NCBI RefSeq assembly: GCF_028389875.1 | Contig: NC_084665.1 | Coordinates: forward strand, 682,001 to 746,000 | Source of the DNA: Rhea pennata | Lineage: Eukaryota; Chordata; Aves; Rheiformes; Rheidae | Length of the DNA stretch: 64,000 nt | Direction: 5' to 3' | Shown: positions 35,406-47,611 of the stretch, piece after piece | Layout: each line of letters opens with the position of its first letter | Numbering within the stretch: position 1 is the stretch's first letter | Translations under genes and position numbers: made by a program | The notes under the pieces: model-generated | The model's input: the letters and a program-made list of their open reading frames with translations, nothing else | Told to the model about the DNA's origin: nothing | Databases searched by the model: none

Positions 35406-36314
35406 GCCTTTGAGCATCCCACCTGCACCGAGCTGTGCAAGTTCAACAGCTGGGAGCACTGTGCCCTCACTGTTATGAAGGCCAAGCCACACAGACACCT
35501 AACTGGGCAGCTTCATTTAGAAATTCCCTCTTCATGTCGAAGGACAAAATAAACAGCTTAGCTGTCTGCAAGTTGGGAAAAGAATAAATTAAGCTCAGAA
35601 GGGGGAAAAAAATAACATTAAAGGCAGGAGGTTCATTCTCCAAATTTCTTTTCTGTCTTCCTAATTTTGACTTTTCCTCTTCCTTTCTCTTACAGTATAT
35701 TTGAAGGCAAACTAACTAACTGCAGAGATTCAGCACAAGTCATCACAACGGTCTTCTGAGAGTCTAAACTCAGAGCAAGCACTGAGGACCAACTTGCAAA
35801 ATGGTGTCAGCACTTAGTATTGATTTTTCCTGTTCTTGTGCTAAAACTTCTCTCAGTAAGATCTTACAAAGACTAGGGCTTTAGTTCGCACTGTTTGAGC
35901 ACATATCACACTGACAGGCTGCGCCTGAAGCCAAAACCCCATGATTTCTTTCTCCGTGGAAACTGAGGGCATTCTCAGACAAGAAGTGACTTTTCACCCG
36001 ATACACCAGCTACTCCTGCCATGACTCCACCTGAACTCACCCATGCTTCCTTCAAGCATCACAGATTTTAATATTGATCTTCCTACAGGCTGAAAAACAT
36101 AGGCAGGTACTGGGCTCAACAGCTTGCATTGGGCATCCAAGGAAGGCCTGCAGCCTTGATCACCAAGCAGAAGGCTTTAAAGAACTGACTTAATAAGCAT
36201 TTGCAACAGCTTTTGATGGCCACCGCCACTTTGCTCCTACTGCAAGAATACTCCAAACATCACATTTTTACTGTGCCCACCCAAAAGCTCCTAAGCCAAA
36301 AAGGGAAAGAGGTG

Positions 36315-38540
36315 AATTGAGATGGTGGAGTTCAGGATCCTGCAGGAAAGAAGTAAGGCAACAAGCAGGGCTGCAACCCTGGATTCAGGAGAGCAGACTT
36401 GGGGCTCTTCAGAGACCTACTTGGAGGAATCTCATGGGTTAAGGCCCTAGAGGGAAGGGGGGTCCAGGAGAGCTGGCTAGTATTCAAACATCACTTGCTC
36501 CAAGCTCAAGAGTGGTGCATCACAAGGAGAAAGAAGTCCAGCAAAGAGGGCAGGAGACCTGCACGGGTGAGCAAGGAGCTCCTGGCCAAACTCAGACAGA
36601 AGAAAGTACACAGACTGTGGAAGAGGGGACAGGCTACTTGGGAGAATTATAGGAACGCAGTCAGAGTATGTAGAGATGCAGCGAGGAAGGCTAAGGCCCA
36701 TTTGGAATTCAGTCTTGCAAGGGATGTCAAGGGCAACAGGAAGGGCTTCTTCAAATACATCAGCAGCAAGGGGAGGACTCGGGAAAATGTGGGCCCGCTA
36801 CCGAATGGGGCGGGGTCCCTGGTGACAAGGGATACAGAGAAGGCAGAATTACTGCATGCCTTCTTTGCTTCCATCTTCACTGCTAAGGGCAGCCATCATG
36901 AATCCTGCAGGCTGGACGTGAGGGAGAAAGTCTGGAGAAGGGAAGACTTTCCTTCAGTTGAGGAGGATAGGATTAGAGACCTTCTGGGCAAGCTTGACAT
37001 CCACAAATGCATGGGCCCTGATGGGATGCACCCACAGGTACTGAGGGAGCTGGTAGATGTTGTTGCCAGGCCATTCTCCATCATTTTTGAAAGGTCCTGG
37101 AGGACTGGAGAGGTGCCTGAGGACTGGAAGAAAGTCAATGTCACTCCAGTCTTCAAGAAGGGCAAGAAGGAGGACCCAGGCAACTATAGGCTGGTCAGCC
37201 TCACCTCCATGTCTGGAAAGCTGATGGAACAGCTCATTCTGGAGGTCATCTCCAGGCATATGGAGGATAAGAAGGTGATCAGGAGTAGCCAGCATGGATT
37301 CACCAAGGGGAAATCCTCCTTAACCAATCTGATAGCCTCCTCTGATGGAACGACTGGCTGGGTAGATGAGGGGAGAGCAGTGGACGTTGCGTCCCTTGAC
37401 TTCAGCAAGGCTTTTGACACTGTCTCCCATAACATCCTCCCACATAAGCTCAGGAAGCGTGGGTTAGACGAGCGGACAGCGAGGTGGATTGAGAAGTGGC
37501 TGAAAGGCAGAGCTCAGAGGGTCGTCATCAGTGGCATGGAGTCTAGTTGGTGGTCTGTAGCTAGTGGAGTCCCCCAGGGCTCAGTACTGGGTCCCATCCT
37601 GTTCAACTTTTTCATCAATGACCTGGATGAGGGGACAGAGTGCCTCCTCAGCAAGTTTGCTGATGATACCAAGCTGAAAGGAGCGGCTGACACACCTAAG
37701 GGCTGTGCTGCCATTCAGGGAGACCTGGACAGGCTGGAGAGCTGGGCAGAGAGGAACCTCATGACGTTCAACAAGGGCAAGTGCCGAGTCCTGCACCTAG
37801 GGAAAACTAACCCTAGGCACCAGTACAAAGTGGGGGCTGACCTTGTGGAGAGCAGCTCTGCAGAGAAGGACCTGGGAGTGCTGGTGGATGACAAGATGAC
37901 CATGAGGCAGCAATGTGCCCTTGTGGCCAGGAAGGCCAATGACGTCCTGGGGTGCATCAGGGAGACTGTTGCCAGTAGGTGGAGGGAGGTGATCCTGCCC
38001 CTCTAATCCACTCTGGGTAGGCCTCCTCTCAAGTACTGTGTCCAGTTCTGGGCTCCCCAGTACAAGAGAGACATGGAGCTACTGGAGAGAGTCCAGCGTA
38101 GGGCTACAAAGATGATCAGAGGGCTGGAGCACCTGCCCTCTGAGGAACGGCTGCGAGAGCTGGGCCTCTTCAGCCTGGGGAAGAGAAGACTGAGGGGGGA
38201 TCTGATCAATGTGTATAAGGATCTGAAGGGAGGGTGTCAAGGGGACAGGGACAAACTCTTTTCAGTTGTCTCGTGCGACAGGACAAGAGGCAACGGGCAG
38301 AAATTGAAGCACAGGAAGTTCTGCCTGAACATGAGGGGGAATTTCTTCCCTGCGAGAGTGACGGGGCACGGGAACAGGTTGCCCAGAGAGGTTGTGGAGT
38401 CTCCTTCTCTGGAGATCTTCAAGGCCTGCCTGGATGCAACCCTGTCTACCATGCTCTAGCTGACTCTGCTGAGCAAGGAGGTCGGACTAGACGATCTCCA
38501 GAGGTCCCTTCCAACCTTTCTGATTCTATGATTCTATGAA
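36315..38540 (+). mobile_element. CR1 LINE, young, nearly open ORF2, 3' complete
   Basis: The longest and best preserved CR1 here, about 2.2 kb on the plus strand. The 5' end near 36315-36322 lies after the endonuclease domain, so the element is truncated as usual. The 3' end has two and a half ATTCTATG octamers (38522-38540). No target-site duplication is evident, as expected for CR1. From about 36384 to 38459 a single frame encodes reverse transcriptase and the C-terminal region with one nonsense codon. An inferred one-base deletion near 36384 separates it from the first 20 or so codons (from 36322). Confidence 0.97.
36399..38459 (+). pseudogene. CR1 ORF2 reverse transcriptase with one nonsense codon
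   Basis: The frame 36399-38006 (535 codons, opened by a TTG here) continues in frame to TAG at 38457-38459 but for TAA at 38004-38006. The 28.2 kb copy has TAC (Tyr) at that position, within '[10 protein letters not shown]'. Reverse transcriptase motifs are intact: '[13 protein letters not shown]', '[12 protein letters not shown]', motif A 'LDFSKAFDT' (aspartate at 37398-37400), motif B '[15 protein letters not shown]', and motif C 'FADDTKL' with its two aspartates at 37662-37667. The stop lies after the catalytic palm, so the polymerase core is complete. The endonuclease is absent and the protein would be cut short, so the copy cannot move on its own. It is a retrotransposon relic, not a host gene. 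Confidence 0.93.
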
Positions 38541-41500
38541 TTCCTTAACAAAATTTAAAAAAACGTAAAAAACACCATACGTAACCCTGCAGAAAATGCT
38601 GGCAAGCTGAGAAGACAGGCTCTCTTCCCTTGCTAGGGCTGGCCACTAAGGCAAGCTGGAATGAGTCTAACTGAATAAGCTATTTTAAAGCCAGCTCTTC
38701 CCTCTGATTTCCAAGAGCCAGAAATTCACTGCCCTCAGTAGGATGCTCTGCCAAATGCACTCAAGCACCAGGGCACAACAGGGAGGAAGCGCCGCGAAAC
38801 TGCTGCACCCTGACACCAGGGCGCTATCCTCAGCTCGGCCACCCTCCCAGCCCTCCTATTTTTGTTTCAATGCCGAGCTCTGGGGACACAGTCTGGCACT
38901 AGCCAAACGTCTTCAGCTCCAGACGTGCAGATAGATCGCTCGTGGTATAGAGCAGGCCAGGTAAAGACTGGGGCAGCCTGCCAGAACCCCTCCAGCTTAG
39001 CTGCTCCCCCGAAAAAGAAGGGAAAAAAAAAAGTATCTTTTGAAACAATTTAGCAAATACAAGCTGAGTAGTTTCAGGTGGACCAAACCTGGATTTCCTA
39101 TTGAATAAGTTGTTTCACAAAACTCCGAACAGATTGCAATGTAACGCAGGCATCTAACATGGGAAACAGCTAGCTGTATCATCCCCTGATGCCTTCCCGT
39201 TGGCCCCAAGCCACTTTCACTGCCCTGAATCTAAATTCGCCCTGCTGCAATTCTTACCTCTCTGTAACTGCTTGAATTCACTGTGTTCTGCTCCCCGAGT
39301 CCCGGCATTCATCTCTCGCAGGGCTCTTCTCGAACTGCATTTCCTTGCAAGGAAAAGCCCAGGCAAATCTTACGCTTTCCCTCCCCTTACACATACTCCT
39401 GCTTAACTTCATGAATGTGTCTGGGCTGGCTGCGCTCCACAGGAAAGCCGCATGAGTTACTCTCCCTCTCCACAGGAGGATTTCTGGGCTAAGCTTCATC
39501 TATAAAGAACGATCCAGATGATTTTGTAGAGTGGTCTATGCTACTCAGCCTCTAGTTAGAGAGAAAGGGGCTGGTTTTTCAGCTGGCTTAAGTTTGCCCC
39601 AAACGAACACTCAGTAATCAAGATTACCTTAAAATACACTCCATTTTGGCGGTGGCAAAATGTGTTAGTTTGAAGGCAAACTAACACACTCCATTTTCTC
39701 CTTTCACCAAAAAATGAAAAATAAAGCCAAGCCTACATGTCAGTGGAGTGTCTTTTAACACCTCTCTGTACAAACAGGCACATACATTTATACATTAAAA
39801 AAAAAAGTATTAAACTCCAGGTGCAAAACAAACACAAAGGCCAGATGGGAGATTGCTCAGGAAACCTTCAGACACAAACACACCGAACATCACGGCCTGG
39901 CCAAACTCTCTGTGTGGATCTGACCCATAGCCTTAATGCAGCACCAGCATGGGAAAACCCCTCTTCACAGCCTCCCATAAAGCCCTCAAAGACGCCACGA
40001 CCAACTAGCAAGCACCAGGATGGAGTGCTTCCTGCGTTAGGTGCGCACAGCCTGGTTCCCGAGGCAGCTGCAGCTTTGTGCAAATTGCTTGAGGGGTTGC
40101 AACCCACTTGAGGTGCTCTAATGGGACCCTACAGCCAGGGGACCCTGCTCTATCACGCACCTAAAAGGTGCATTCTACCAGCAGGCTTTTCTTAGAAACA
40201 AACTTGAGGAAGAAGCCTGCAGCTCAGATGTCCTGAGTTTATTGCACAAGGGATTTTCTCCAGCTCTGCTGGGAGAAAGCTATGAGGAGACACAGGCTTA
40301 ATACAGAGAAGCTGAAACATTGCTGTCCAGGCAGTGCAAAGGAGAATGTGGTGCCCAAGCTTGGCATTTTCAGAAGCTACCAAGAAGAACAGCTTAATCC
40401 TTACACTACATACGATCAAACCTGAGGCCAGGGGGAAGACCTCTCAGTTTCTGTGTGGGATATCTAGCTGGGAGCTCTCCCCTCTATGTAAATGTCTAAG
40501 CAAGGTCAGCTCTGACTTCAGAGATGAAGAAACCCAGCTTCTTCCCTCCCACTCACCTAGAAAGTCATTCGGCCCATGGGGAATGAGAAACTTCCACCCA
40601 GAGTGACCAAAATATCTTTCACGCTTCAGAGTGCCTCCTCTGTCTCATTGATTATTTTCTTTCTTCCTCCATTTTCTCTGCTAATACTCACTTTTTACAT
40701 GGTCTAAACTGTTCTCACTAGGGATGCTCTGGCTGCCCAAGACGTCTTTGGCAGCTCAGATATTCTCCTGAGTGTGGGAAACTTCACCTCAAGCAGAACT
40801 GAAATTTAAAACAAGCCACCCCCAACCCACAGGGGTGTCAAGTCTAATGGGATTCATACCCAACATCTGTCCTTTAGCAACACGTGGCCACTGTGCGATA
40901 TCCCTCAGCCTATTCTTTTCCAGATTAGCTGGTATGAGCAGCCTATGGTCCTACTGTCTCCCCTGGAAACGCTTCCCTTTAGCACGTATCTCAAGGAACT
41001 ACCTGCTCAGAGCCTCCTAATGCTGGCCCAGTGCCAGCTGTGATTTAGGAAAAGCAAGATCCACCAAAATCTGCGTCAAGACAGCACCCAGCTCAGCAGT
41101 GGCAGGCCTTTTGCAGGTTTTGTTCAAGCTTGTTTGCACAAAAGGAGTTTTTCATATGCTGGACAGATGCCGCAAATGGCTTTTTGTTGAAGACTACTCA
41201 TGTCAGAATAGTGGGATTCTCTGAATGATGTAAAATGGGGGAAGTCTCCAGTTTTTCACCTACTTTTGAGGCTTCAGATCATTTAGGAGATTCTTAATGT
41301 GATCACGTTTTAATATATGCTCCTGTCCTCTTAGTCCCACCTATGCCTTGTCATTCTTGGCCTACAGGGATCTTTCTGATTATCCCCTAGGACAAGAAGG
41401 GGGATGCATAGCCCAGCATCCTTGAAATTTTTTTCAGGCACTGAGCAGATTTGGGCAGACCCATCTCCAGCTCTGGACCAGACAGGAAGAGTAGTGGCAA

Positions 41501-42343
41501 TCTACCCAAGCCAAAGATTTGGCCCATACTATTTGCAGCTCCTGCTGGCTAGAGACAGAAAGGAGGGACTGCAACCAAGAGTTTATTACCCTGCAAGTCT
41601 TCCTTCCTGCACCACTGTGTATTGACACAGGCAATCAAGTTCAGTCTCCCTTCTTTTTAATTTTTCTTCTTTTAAAGATTTTTCCTTTCCTCTCCAAAGG
41701 TCTCAGTTATATTCTCTGTGATCCCTTGCAGGAAGGTTTGCAGATGATGAGGCAGGAGTGATTTTCCTCTGCATCAGCATGTTTGTTGCAAAACAACCTC
41801 TCATGTTCTCCACAACAGGCAGACTGCCACCAAAATATGATGTAGCAAGTGCCTGCAATCCTGGTCCAGAAAAGACACCAGTGTTTGGCTACAGAAGGAT
41901 CACAGGATGTATTAGAACAGTCTGGAGCATGACCAAAGTTAGCTTATTAAAGTATACTGAAAGTCAGTGGAAGTTCTCCTGTTGATATGAGTGGGCTTTG
42001 GATCAGAGTTGATGCCATTAACCTGGGTGCCTGGGAGATGTTATAAACCCCTCTGAGTGATTATCATGCAAGTGATTCCTCATAAAGTAAAGATAACAAA
42101 CCAGCCTCCTGTGTTTAATAAACTGTGATGACTAACAGATTGCCTGCATGTGTTAATATCCATCTCTCCATGGCCTTGTCTTCTCTTCAGCTAGTGCCCA
42201 GCTCATCTTCAGTTACCAAAATAATCACAGCCAGCTTGCCTGCAGAAGGGGAACTCCTTTCATAGTCATATTTAATTTCTTGCAAGCTACCCCTTTAAGC
42301 CTGGGCTTTTAAATACAATTACACCAGAGGATATGAATAATGC
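38541..42343. other. Unique intergenic sequence, no gene seen
   Basis: No supported exon or RNA gene. It contains the hairpin and direct repeats at 39636-39697. Confidence 0.45.
39636..39697. repeat. Perfect 12-bp hairpin beside 12-bp direct repeats
   Basis: TGTGTTAGTTTG (39661-39672) pairs perfectly with CAAACTAACACA (39677-39688) across the loop AAGG. The word ACACTCCATTTT occurs at 39636-39647 and again at 39686-39697, the second copy overlapping the right arm by 3 bp. No transposase or known element is recognised. It could be a tiny foldback element, or a scar of template-switch replication. Confidence 0.85.
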
Positions 42344-42382
42344 TTTTTTTTTTCTTAAAAAAAAAAAAAAAAAAAAAAAAAA
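42344..42382 (+). repeat. T10-CTT-A26 homopolymer pair
   Basis: T10 (42344-42353), then CTT, then A26 (42357-42382). The two runs can fold on each other. No LINE or SINE body is recognised before the A run. Confidence 0.93.
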
Positions 42383-45300
42383 GGAGCCTGTTTAGCCATT
42401 TTTGGACAGAGAGAAACATCAGAAAGGGAGGGTCCATTTTTCCCTCTTTGAATCACAAAAGCAACATCACATCATTCCTTACATCCACATTGCTCAACTC
42501 TGAATATCAAAACATCCCACAGCACTTCCTCCCGTGGCCTTTGAGACTCTCACCTTCACATTGCCTGCCAGTTTGAAAGCCAAGGACACAACTTGTTCAG
42601 GAGTATCAAATATGTGGGCTTTTCCATCCTTTCAGGGTTGGAGCAAAGACAGTTACTCTTGCCTTTGATCCTATGATGGAAAAGAGGAAAAAAAAAAATC
42701 ACAGCCCAACAGGCAATCCTATACCTCCTCACACTGCAGAGTCCAAGGCAGGAAACATTTTTCTATCTCCTAGTCATTTATCTACCATCACAACAGCTGG
42801 TCTCTTACAGCTTACTCCAGAGCCCTCAGGCTTAGCTCAGTTTTCAAGTGCACTAGATTTGCCTCCACACCACGACTTGCGTATTAAACCTGCCCACACA
42901 ACTTGTTGTATAAGTGGGGCTCCACAGATGGCCTTTCTGAGGATCAAAACTTGATTACGAGACTCCCCTTGGCCAGTCCTCCTCCTCACACTCCCATGGG
43001 AGGCTGTGGCATGCCCCATCACTGACCTGGAGAGCAGAACCCCTACAAAAGGGAGGTCAGAGCACAAGCTTTGGGACTAGAGTTTTATGTATACACAGAA
43101 AGTGTCTCAAGTCATATTTTTCTAGGGTTTGAAAACAGGTTAAGTTATTCATATAGACAGAGCCACAAAGGATGAAAGCAAATTGAATCACAGCTTCTCT
43201 CTGCCATCACGCAGAGAGCAAGGTAAGTTGATCACATTGTTTTTGCAATCATACACACTGCTGATTTTTTTTTATATGCTGTTTTAAGCTAAAAATATTC
43301 CCCAAAAATACTTTCAGTTAAAAGTACTTCTAAAGGTTACCTTAACTGACACAGTAATTTAGATGTTTGTTTCATAAAAGCCCTGCACTCAAAAAGAAAA
43401 TCATAAGCAAGAACACTGAAAATGTCAAAATCTGACTGATGTGCCTATTTGGAAGCTTATAAAGGAACTATATAGCAATAATTTCACAGTGAAAAAAAAA
43501 AAGAATCGATTTCAGATGCTACAAACTGTGAGGATTTAGTCAATTATCACATCTCAGCTGAGCCATGGCAACTATCTGCACCTACACCCTAACCTGCAGG
43601 GAAGACAGACCAATGGAGCAGCATTGCCCATCTTGAGACAGGACTATACCAGGTCTCTGGTCCTGGTGGGCTACATCAATACACAGGAAAAACATCCAAG
43701 AGCTCATACTGCACCTCCATGACCATTAATATAGCCTCTGTATACTAGATGATGCACCAGTAAATATTTGAGTGAGATCTTGCATAAGCAGATCAATTTC
43801 TACCCAATTAGCCACAGCTATGGACTTTATACCATCTTTGTGCGGGAAAAGAGAGAGCAAGTGGTCCAGCATGAAGTTAGTAAGATACAGACATAGGCAG
43901 TTTCTGATCTGGCACACTGCCCTCAAGTGGAAAGTTAACCTGTCAAGAGTATTTAACAAATCCAAACCACAGAAGTGACTTTGTGTTGGTGCTTAGCGCC
44001 TTGTGTCACGGGGCCGGGATATTTTTGATGTGGTTAGCAGGAGCCCTGACATCACAGCCTCAAGGCCAGGGCAAGAACATGGCACAGGATAGGACAGAGC
44101 ATAGGATATGCCACGTGACAAGCAGCACCATTACCCTTCCTTAGTTCTAGAGGGCAAGCCTTGAAATCTGGTTAAGTAAGGACCACACAGAAGAACAGAT
44201 GAAAGCCTTAACTCTTCCAACATACCTTCAGAAAAGCATAAGACCCTAAGAAACTTAGAATATGACAGTAAAAATCATCATGAATAAAGATCTGGAGGAA
44301 CCAGATGGTTTAGCAGTACCTGAGATGCTAAGATAGCAGTTGTGCAGGGGGATAGTAACACATTTCTAAACCAAGTAGACTCACTTCTGCGATCACGATG
44401 GTTTCTTTCTGCTCGTGCTTAAGACGACAAATATTCTGTTTCCCTTGACGCTAGGAGACAGACATTTCACTACAAGTTTAGCGCTTGTCATCATCAGGCC
44501 TGAGGCCAGGACCCTTTCTGCAGCACTGTTCAAATACATAAGACAGAGGCAGCCCCTATCTTAAACAGCTTTCAGGCGGAGAGCAGATAAGAGTGAGTTT
44601 TAAGGAATCAGTAACCTCTGGAGGAGAGCACAGCACACAGCTGTCAATGTCAGTTTTCTTCGCTCAGCATGGAAACACTTCTGCTTCTGGGGAGGTGCAT
44701 GGCAGTTGTTTCTATAAGGATTTCAGCTGCAGCTATTGCTAAGGTCAGTGCTGTCCACTGACCACACATCATGCCAGAACATCATGAGATACGAGGACAT
44801 CTCAGCCCAGACACCAGCTATGTTTTGCATTTGCCAAGAAGCACCCACTCACATATACACTCACACCAGACACTTCACATCTCTGAGTCAGGGAAAATGT
44901 TTTTAGAAAGTAGTTGGCCACATTCAAAGCCCACCGTGAATTTCTGCCTATGCTACGCATCTGTTTTTTCCAAATTATCTGAGACTAAATGAATGAGCTA
45001 GTGAAACAGGCCAAAAGGAGATAGGTGCTATGTTGTTCTCAGTGAGACTCAGGCTCCTAATCCCCTTGTGTTCCTTGGGAAATCCCAGCTCTTTCCTCTA
45101 AAGACATGCAAAAGGGATACTAAGGTGCGGTATACCGAAGCAATGTTTTTTTTTCCAGCATCCATCCCAACAGGGCCTTACTTCCTTTTGGGAGTAAAAG
45201 GTCTCCCAGAAACACCAAAACAACATGACATGCAAGTACCCCAAAGATTCACATCTCCCTGATCTCCACCTAAAAATAGGCACAGAGCAGCCCAAAGCAG

Positions 45301-46428
45301 AAACAAGGAACATAAATGGGAAGTTCCTCTCTGCATGAATTCACTACTTCTCTTGGTGGACCTGGCTTGTCAGTGGTGGAAGTAGCTGCATTGGATCACA
45401 GATATACACAGCACAAGGAGGCAACAGGGTAATTCAGCTCAATCATGCTATGAGATGCTGCCCATCCTGTTGGGAGTCTAAGCAGGATAGAGGCAGCATG
45501 TTCTCCTACTGCAGAGCAAGAGTAAGAAAGCTTATATCCTCCAGCACACACTGGGATTGACCCTAGTCTTCCCTAGAAGAGAACCTGCTAAAGGATGGTA
45601 ATAGCATTTCCAGCTATTCCCAAGGATTTCCATGCTTCCTATGATCCTAAATAGGACAAGGCAGGGGTCAAGGTCAAGTCTCATGGCAACTAGGCTTGAG
45701 ACAAACTGGTCTCACTTCACTTACAAACACATGCGGACCAGGTCTGCTTTTTGTGCCCAGACCACTCTGTCCTCCCACTCTGGAGAGGGAGAAAAGCAAG
45801 TTCCTCACCCAGATCAAACCCACACGGAAAGTGAGAAATGTGAAATAAGACCTTCTTCCACTGCCCTGAGACAGGCAGGAGATGAGGGCAGAACTTGGCC
45901 ACATCAGGCAAGGCTAGAGACTGAACCCATAAGAGTGGCAGCAAGACCCATTTCCGCACGGCCGATACCACTCCTTTCAACACAGCAAAGCTATTAATAA
46001 AAATCATTACTGCAATCACTTAAAAGCAGTGCCTGGTCATTCTTTCTGAGGAAGTGGGAATGCACAGCATGCAGGCATCACCAAGGAGGAAGAAGGAACC
46101 TATCAGTAGAAGTGCCAGCTGCCTCCTGCCTCTTCTAGGGCTAATACTGATTGCCTTCTGTTACTCCTCTCACTTTCAATAGATCAAAATAAAGAGTTTC
46201 AGGCTCTATGTGAGCCCTTCTAACAAGGGCAAACATCATAGCAGCAACTCAAATAGAAAACAGATCATCTTGTATCAGACAAGAGCTGGTGCATTATTCA
46301 CACTCATTTTGGCCAATGCTGGGTGTGATTAGGAGTGTGGGAAACTTCTTGATCTGAAGTGTGCTCTTATTACCTTCAAGAACAGGAAGGAAAGAAGGAA
46401 AAGCCAGTAAGAAAGAGATATATTTCTT

Positions 46429-46450
46429 AAAAAAAAAAAAAGAAAAAAAA
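46429..46450 (+). repeat. A-run, 21 of 22 bases
   Basis: A13, G, then A8-9. Low complexity. Confidence 0.85.
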
Positions 46451-46646
46451 ATGGTATCAGCCTTGCAGCTTTTCAGAGAAAATATGCCTGTACCTGAAAG
46501 GCCTAGAGCAGTTCCTGGAAAGGCTGTCCAACTTGTGGCCAAGGCCACCATTTCACAAGTGGTGTCAGGCACCACCTCAGCCATGCTTTTTGCCAGGTTA
46601 TTTTTAGCCTTGGCCAGTTCCCTGCTTAGTTTCAGGTGAGCCTTTG

Positions 46647-46674
46647 AAAAAAAAACAAAAAAAAACAAAAAAAA
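46647..46674 (+). repeat. (A8-9 C)n low-complexity run
   Basis: Three A runs of 8-9 separated by single C. Confidence 0.85.
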
Positions 46675-47599
46675 CCACTGGAACTAAGTGACTCAGGAAA
46701 GCGTTAAAGATGAGAAGAGAGATTAAACATGTTGTCAGCTGACAAAGAGCCCTGTTGTTCTTCCAGAGCAGAGTAGCCTGCAAACACCGATATTTCAAGT
46801 TGAAAGCATCTCTTATTTCACAGGCAGTTGCTAGAAAGGCTCAATGCTCAATAAATCCCAAGGTGAACGTGCCTGAGAACTGGCCCCTTGGCAGCACAAG
46901 GAAACACCACTGCCTCTGCCACTTAGCTACCCGGCAGCCCCACCGAGAAACCCTCCTACGCAACTCCCGTGAACGAGCTGCACAGAAAATTAATTCCTGC
47001 GACATCTGTTACCTTCTCTGTGTGCAAATACCAGGCTGCTGATGGCAAGGAAAGGATACAAATATTTACAGACAAGGCAGAGGCAGGAGCTCTGGCAGAC
47101 ATTGTGTTTGTGGGTGCAACAAAGCAGCAAACAAGCTGCCAGGCAGCCCATGCCATGGGCCTGCTACGGAGATCCAAGAGATCCTGGGTTCAGCAGCACA
47201 GCATTTTTCAGAGGCTGGCCTGATGGCACACAGTTTAAAGCTGACATACTGATCCAGACCCAGCCAAGGGTTGCAGAAGCAATCATGTTCACCAGGCCTA
47301 AATATTGAAGGCTTTCCAGCATCCCAGCCCCTCCACACACCAGCTGTCTCATCACAACACCCTGCACAGGACACCACTGCCACAAGTCTGCTGGCCAGCA
47401 GGAAAGTCTGGCACCATGGCAGGAGATGCATGCAACCACAAGAATCCCCACCATCACCTCCCAGGCAGCACTAAAATACCTAAAGGAGGGCAGTTTGGGT
47501 AAGTTCAGCCTCCTCTTCATCCAGCAAGTCTCAGACCTGAGACATTCTCCCAGCCTCACACAGAGCAGTGAGTAAAACAGCCTCCATTGTATCCAAAGA

Positions 47600-47611
47600 G
47601 GGGGGGGGGGG
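47600..47611 (+). repeat. G12 homopolymer
   Basis: Twelve consecutive G, directly visible. Confidence 0.9.

Larger units (their letters stand above)
33186..36314. other. Unique intergenic sequence with a CpG-rich patch
   Basis: No coding exon seen. It holds homopolymers at 34877-34886 (C10) and 34897-34908 (T12) and an AATA/AAT repeat at 35371-35405. The patch at about 34180-34660 is listed separately. Confidence 0.45.

Noticed and set aside
36399..38006. 535-codon frame as a novel reverse transcriptase gene
   Set aside because: It is ordinary CR1 ORF2 with the standard 3' octamer tail and a nonsense codon. There is no sign of a separate promoter or an associated system such as a retron or DGR.
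42344..42382. Processed pseudogene tail at the A26 run
   Set aside because: No gene-like sequence precedes the run on either strand.
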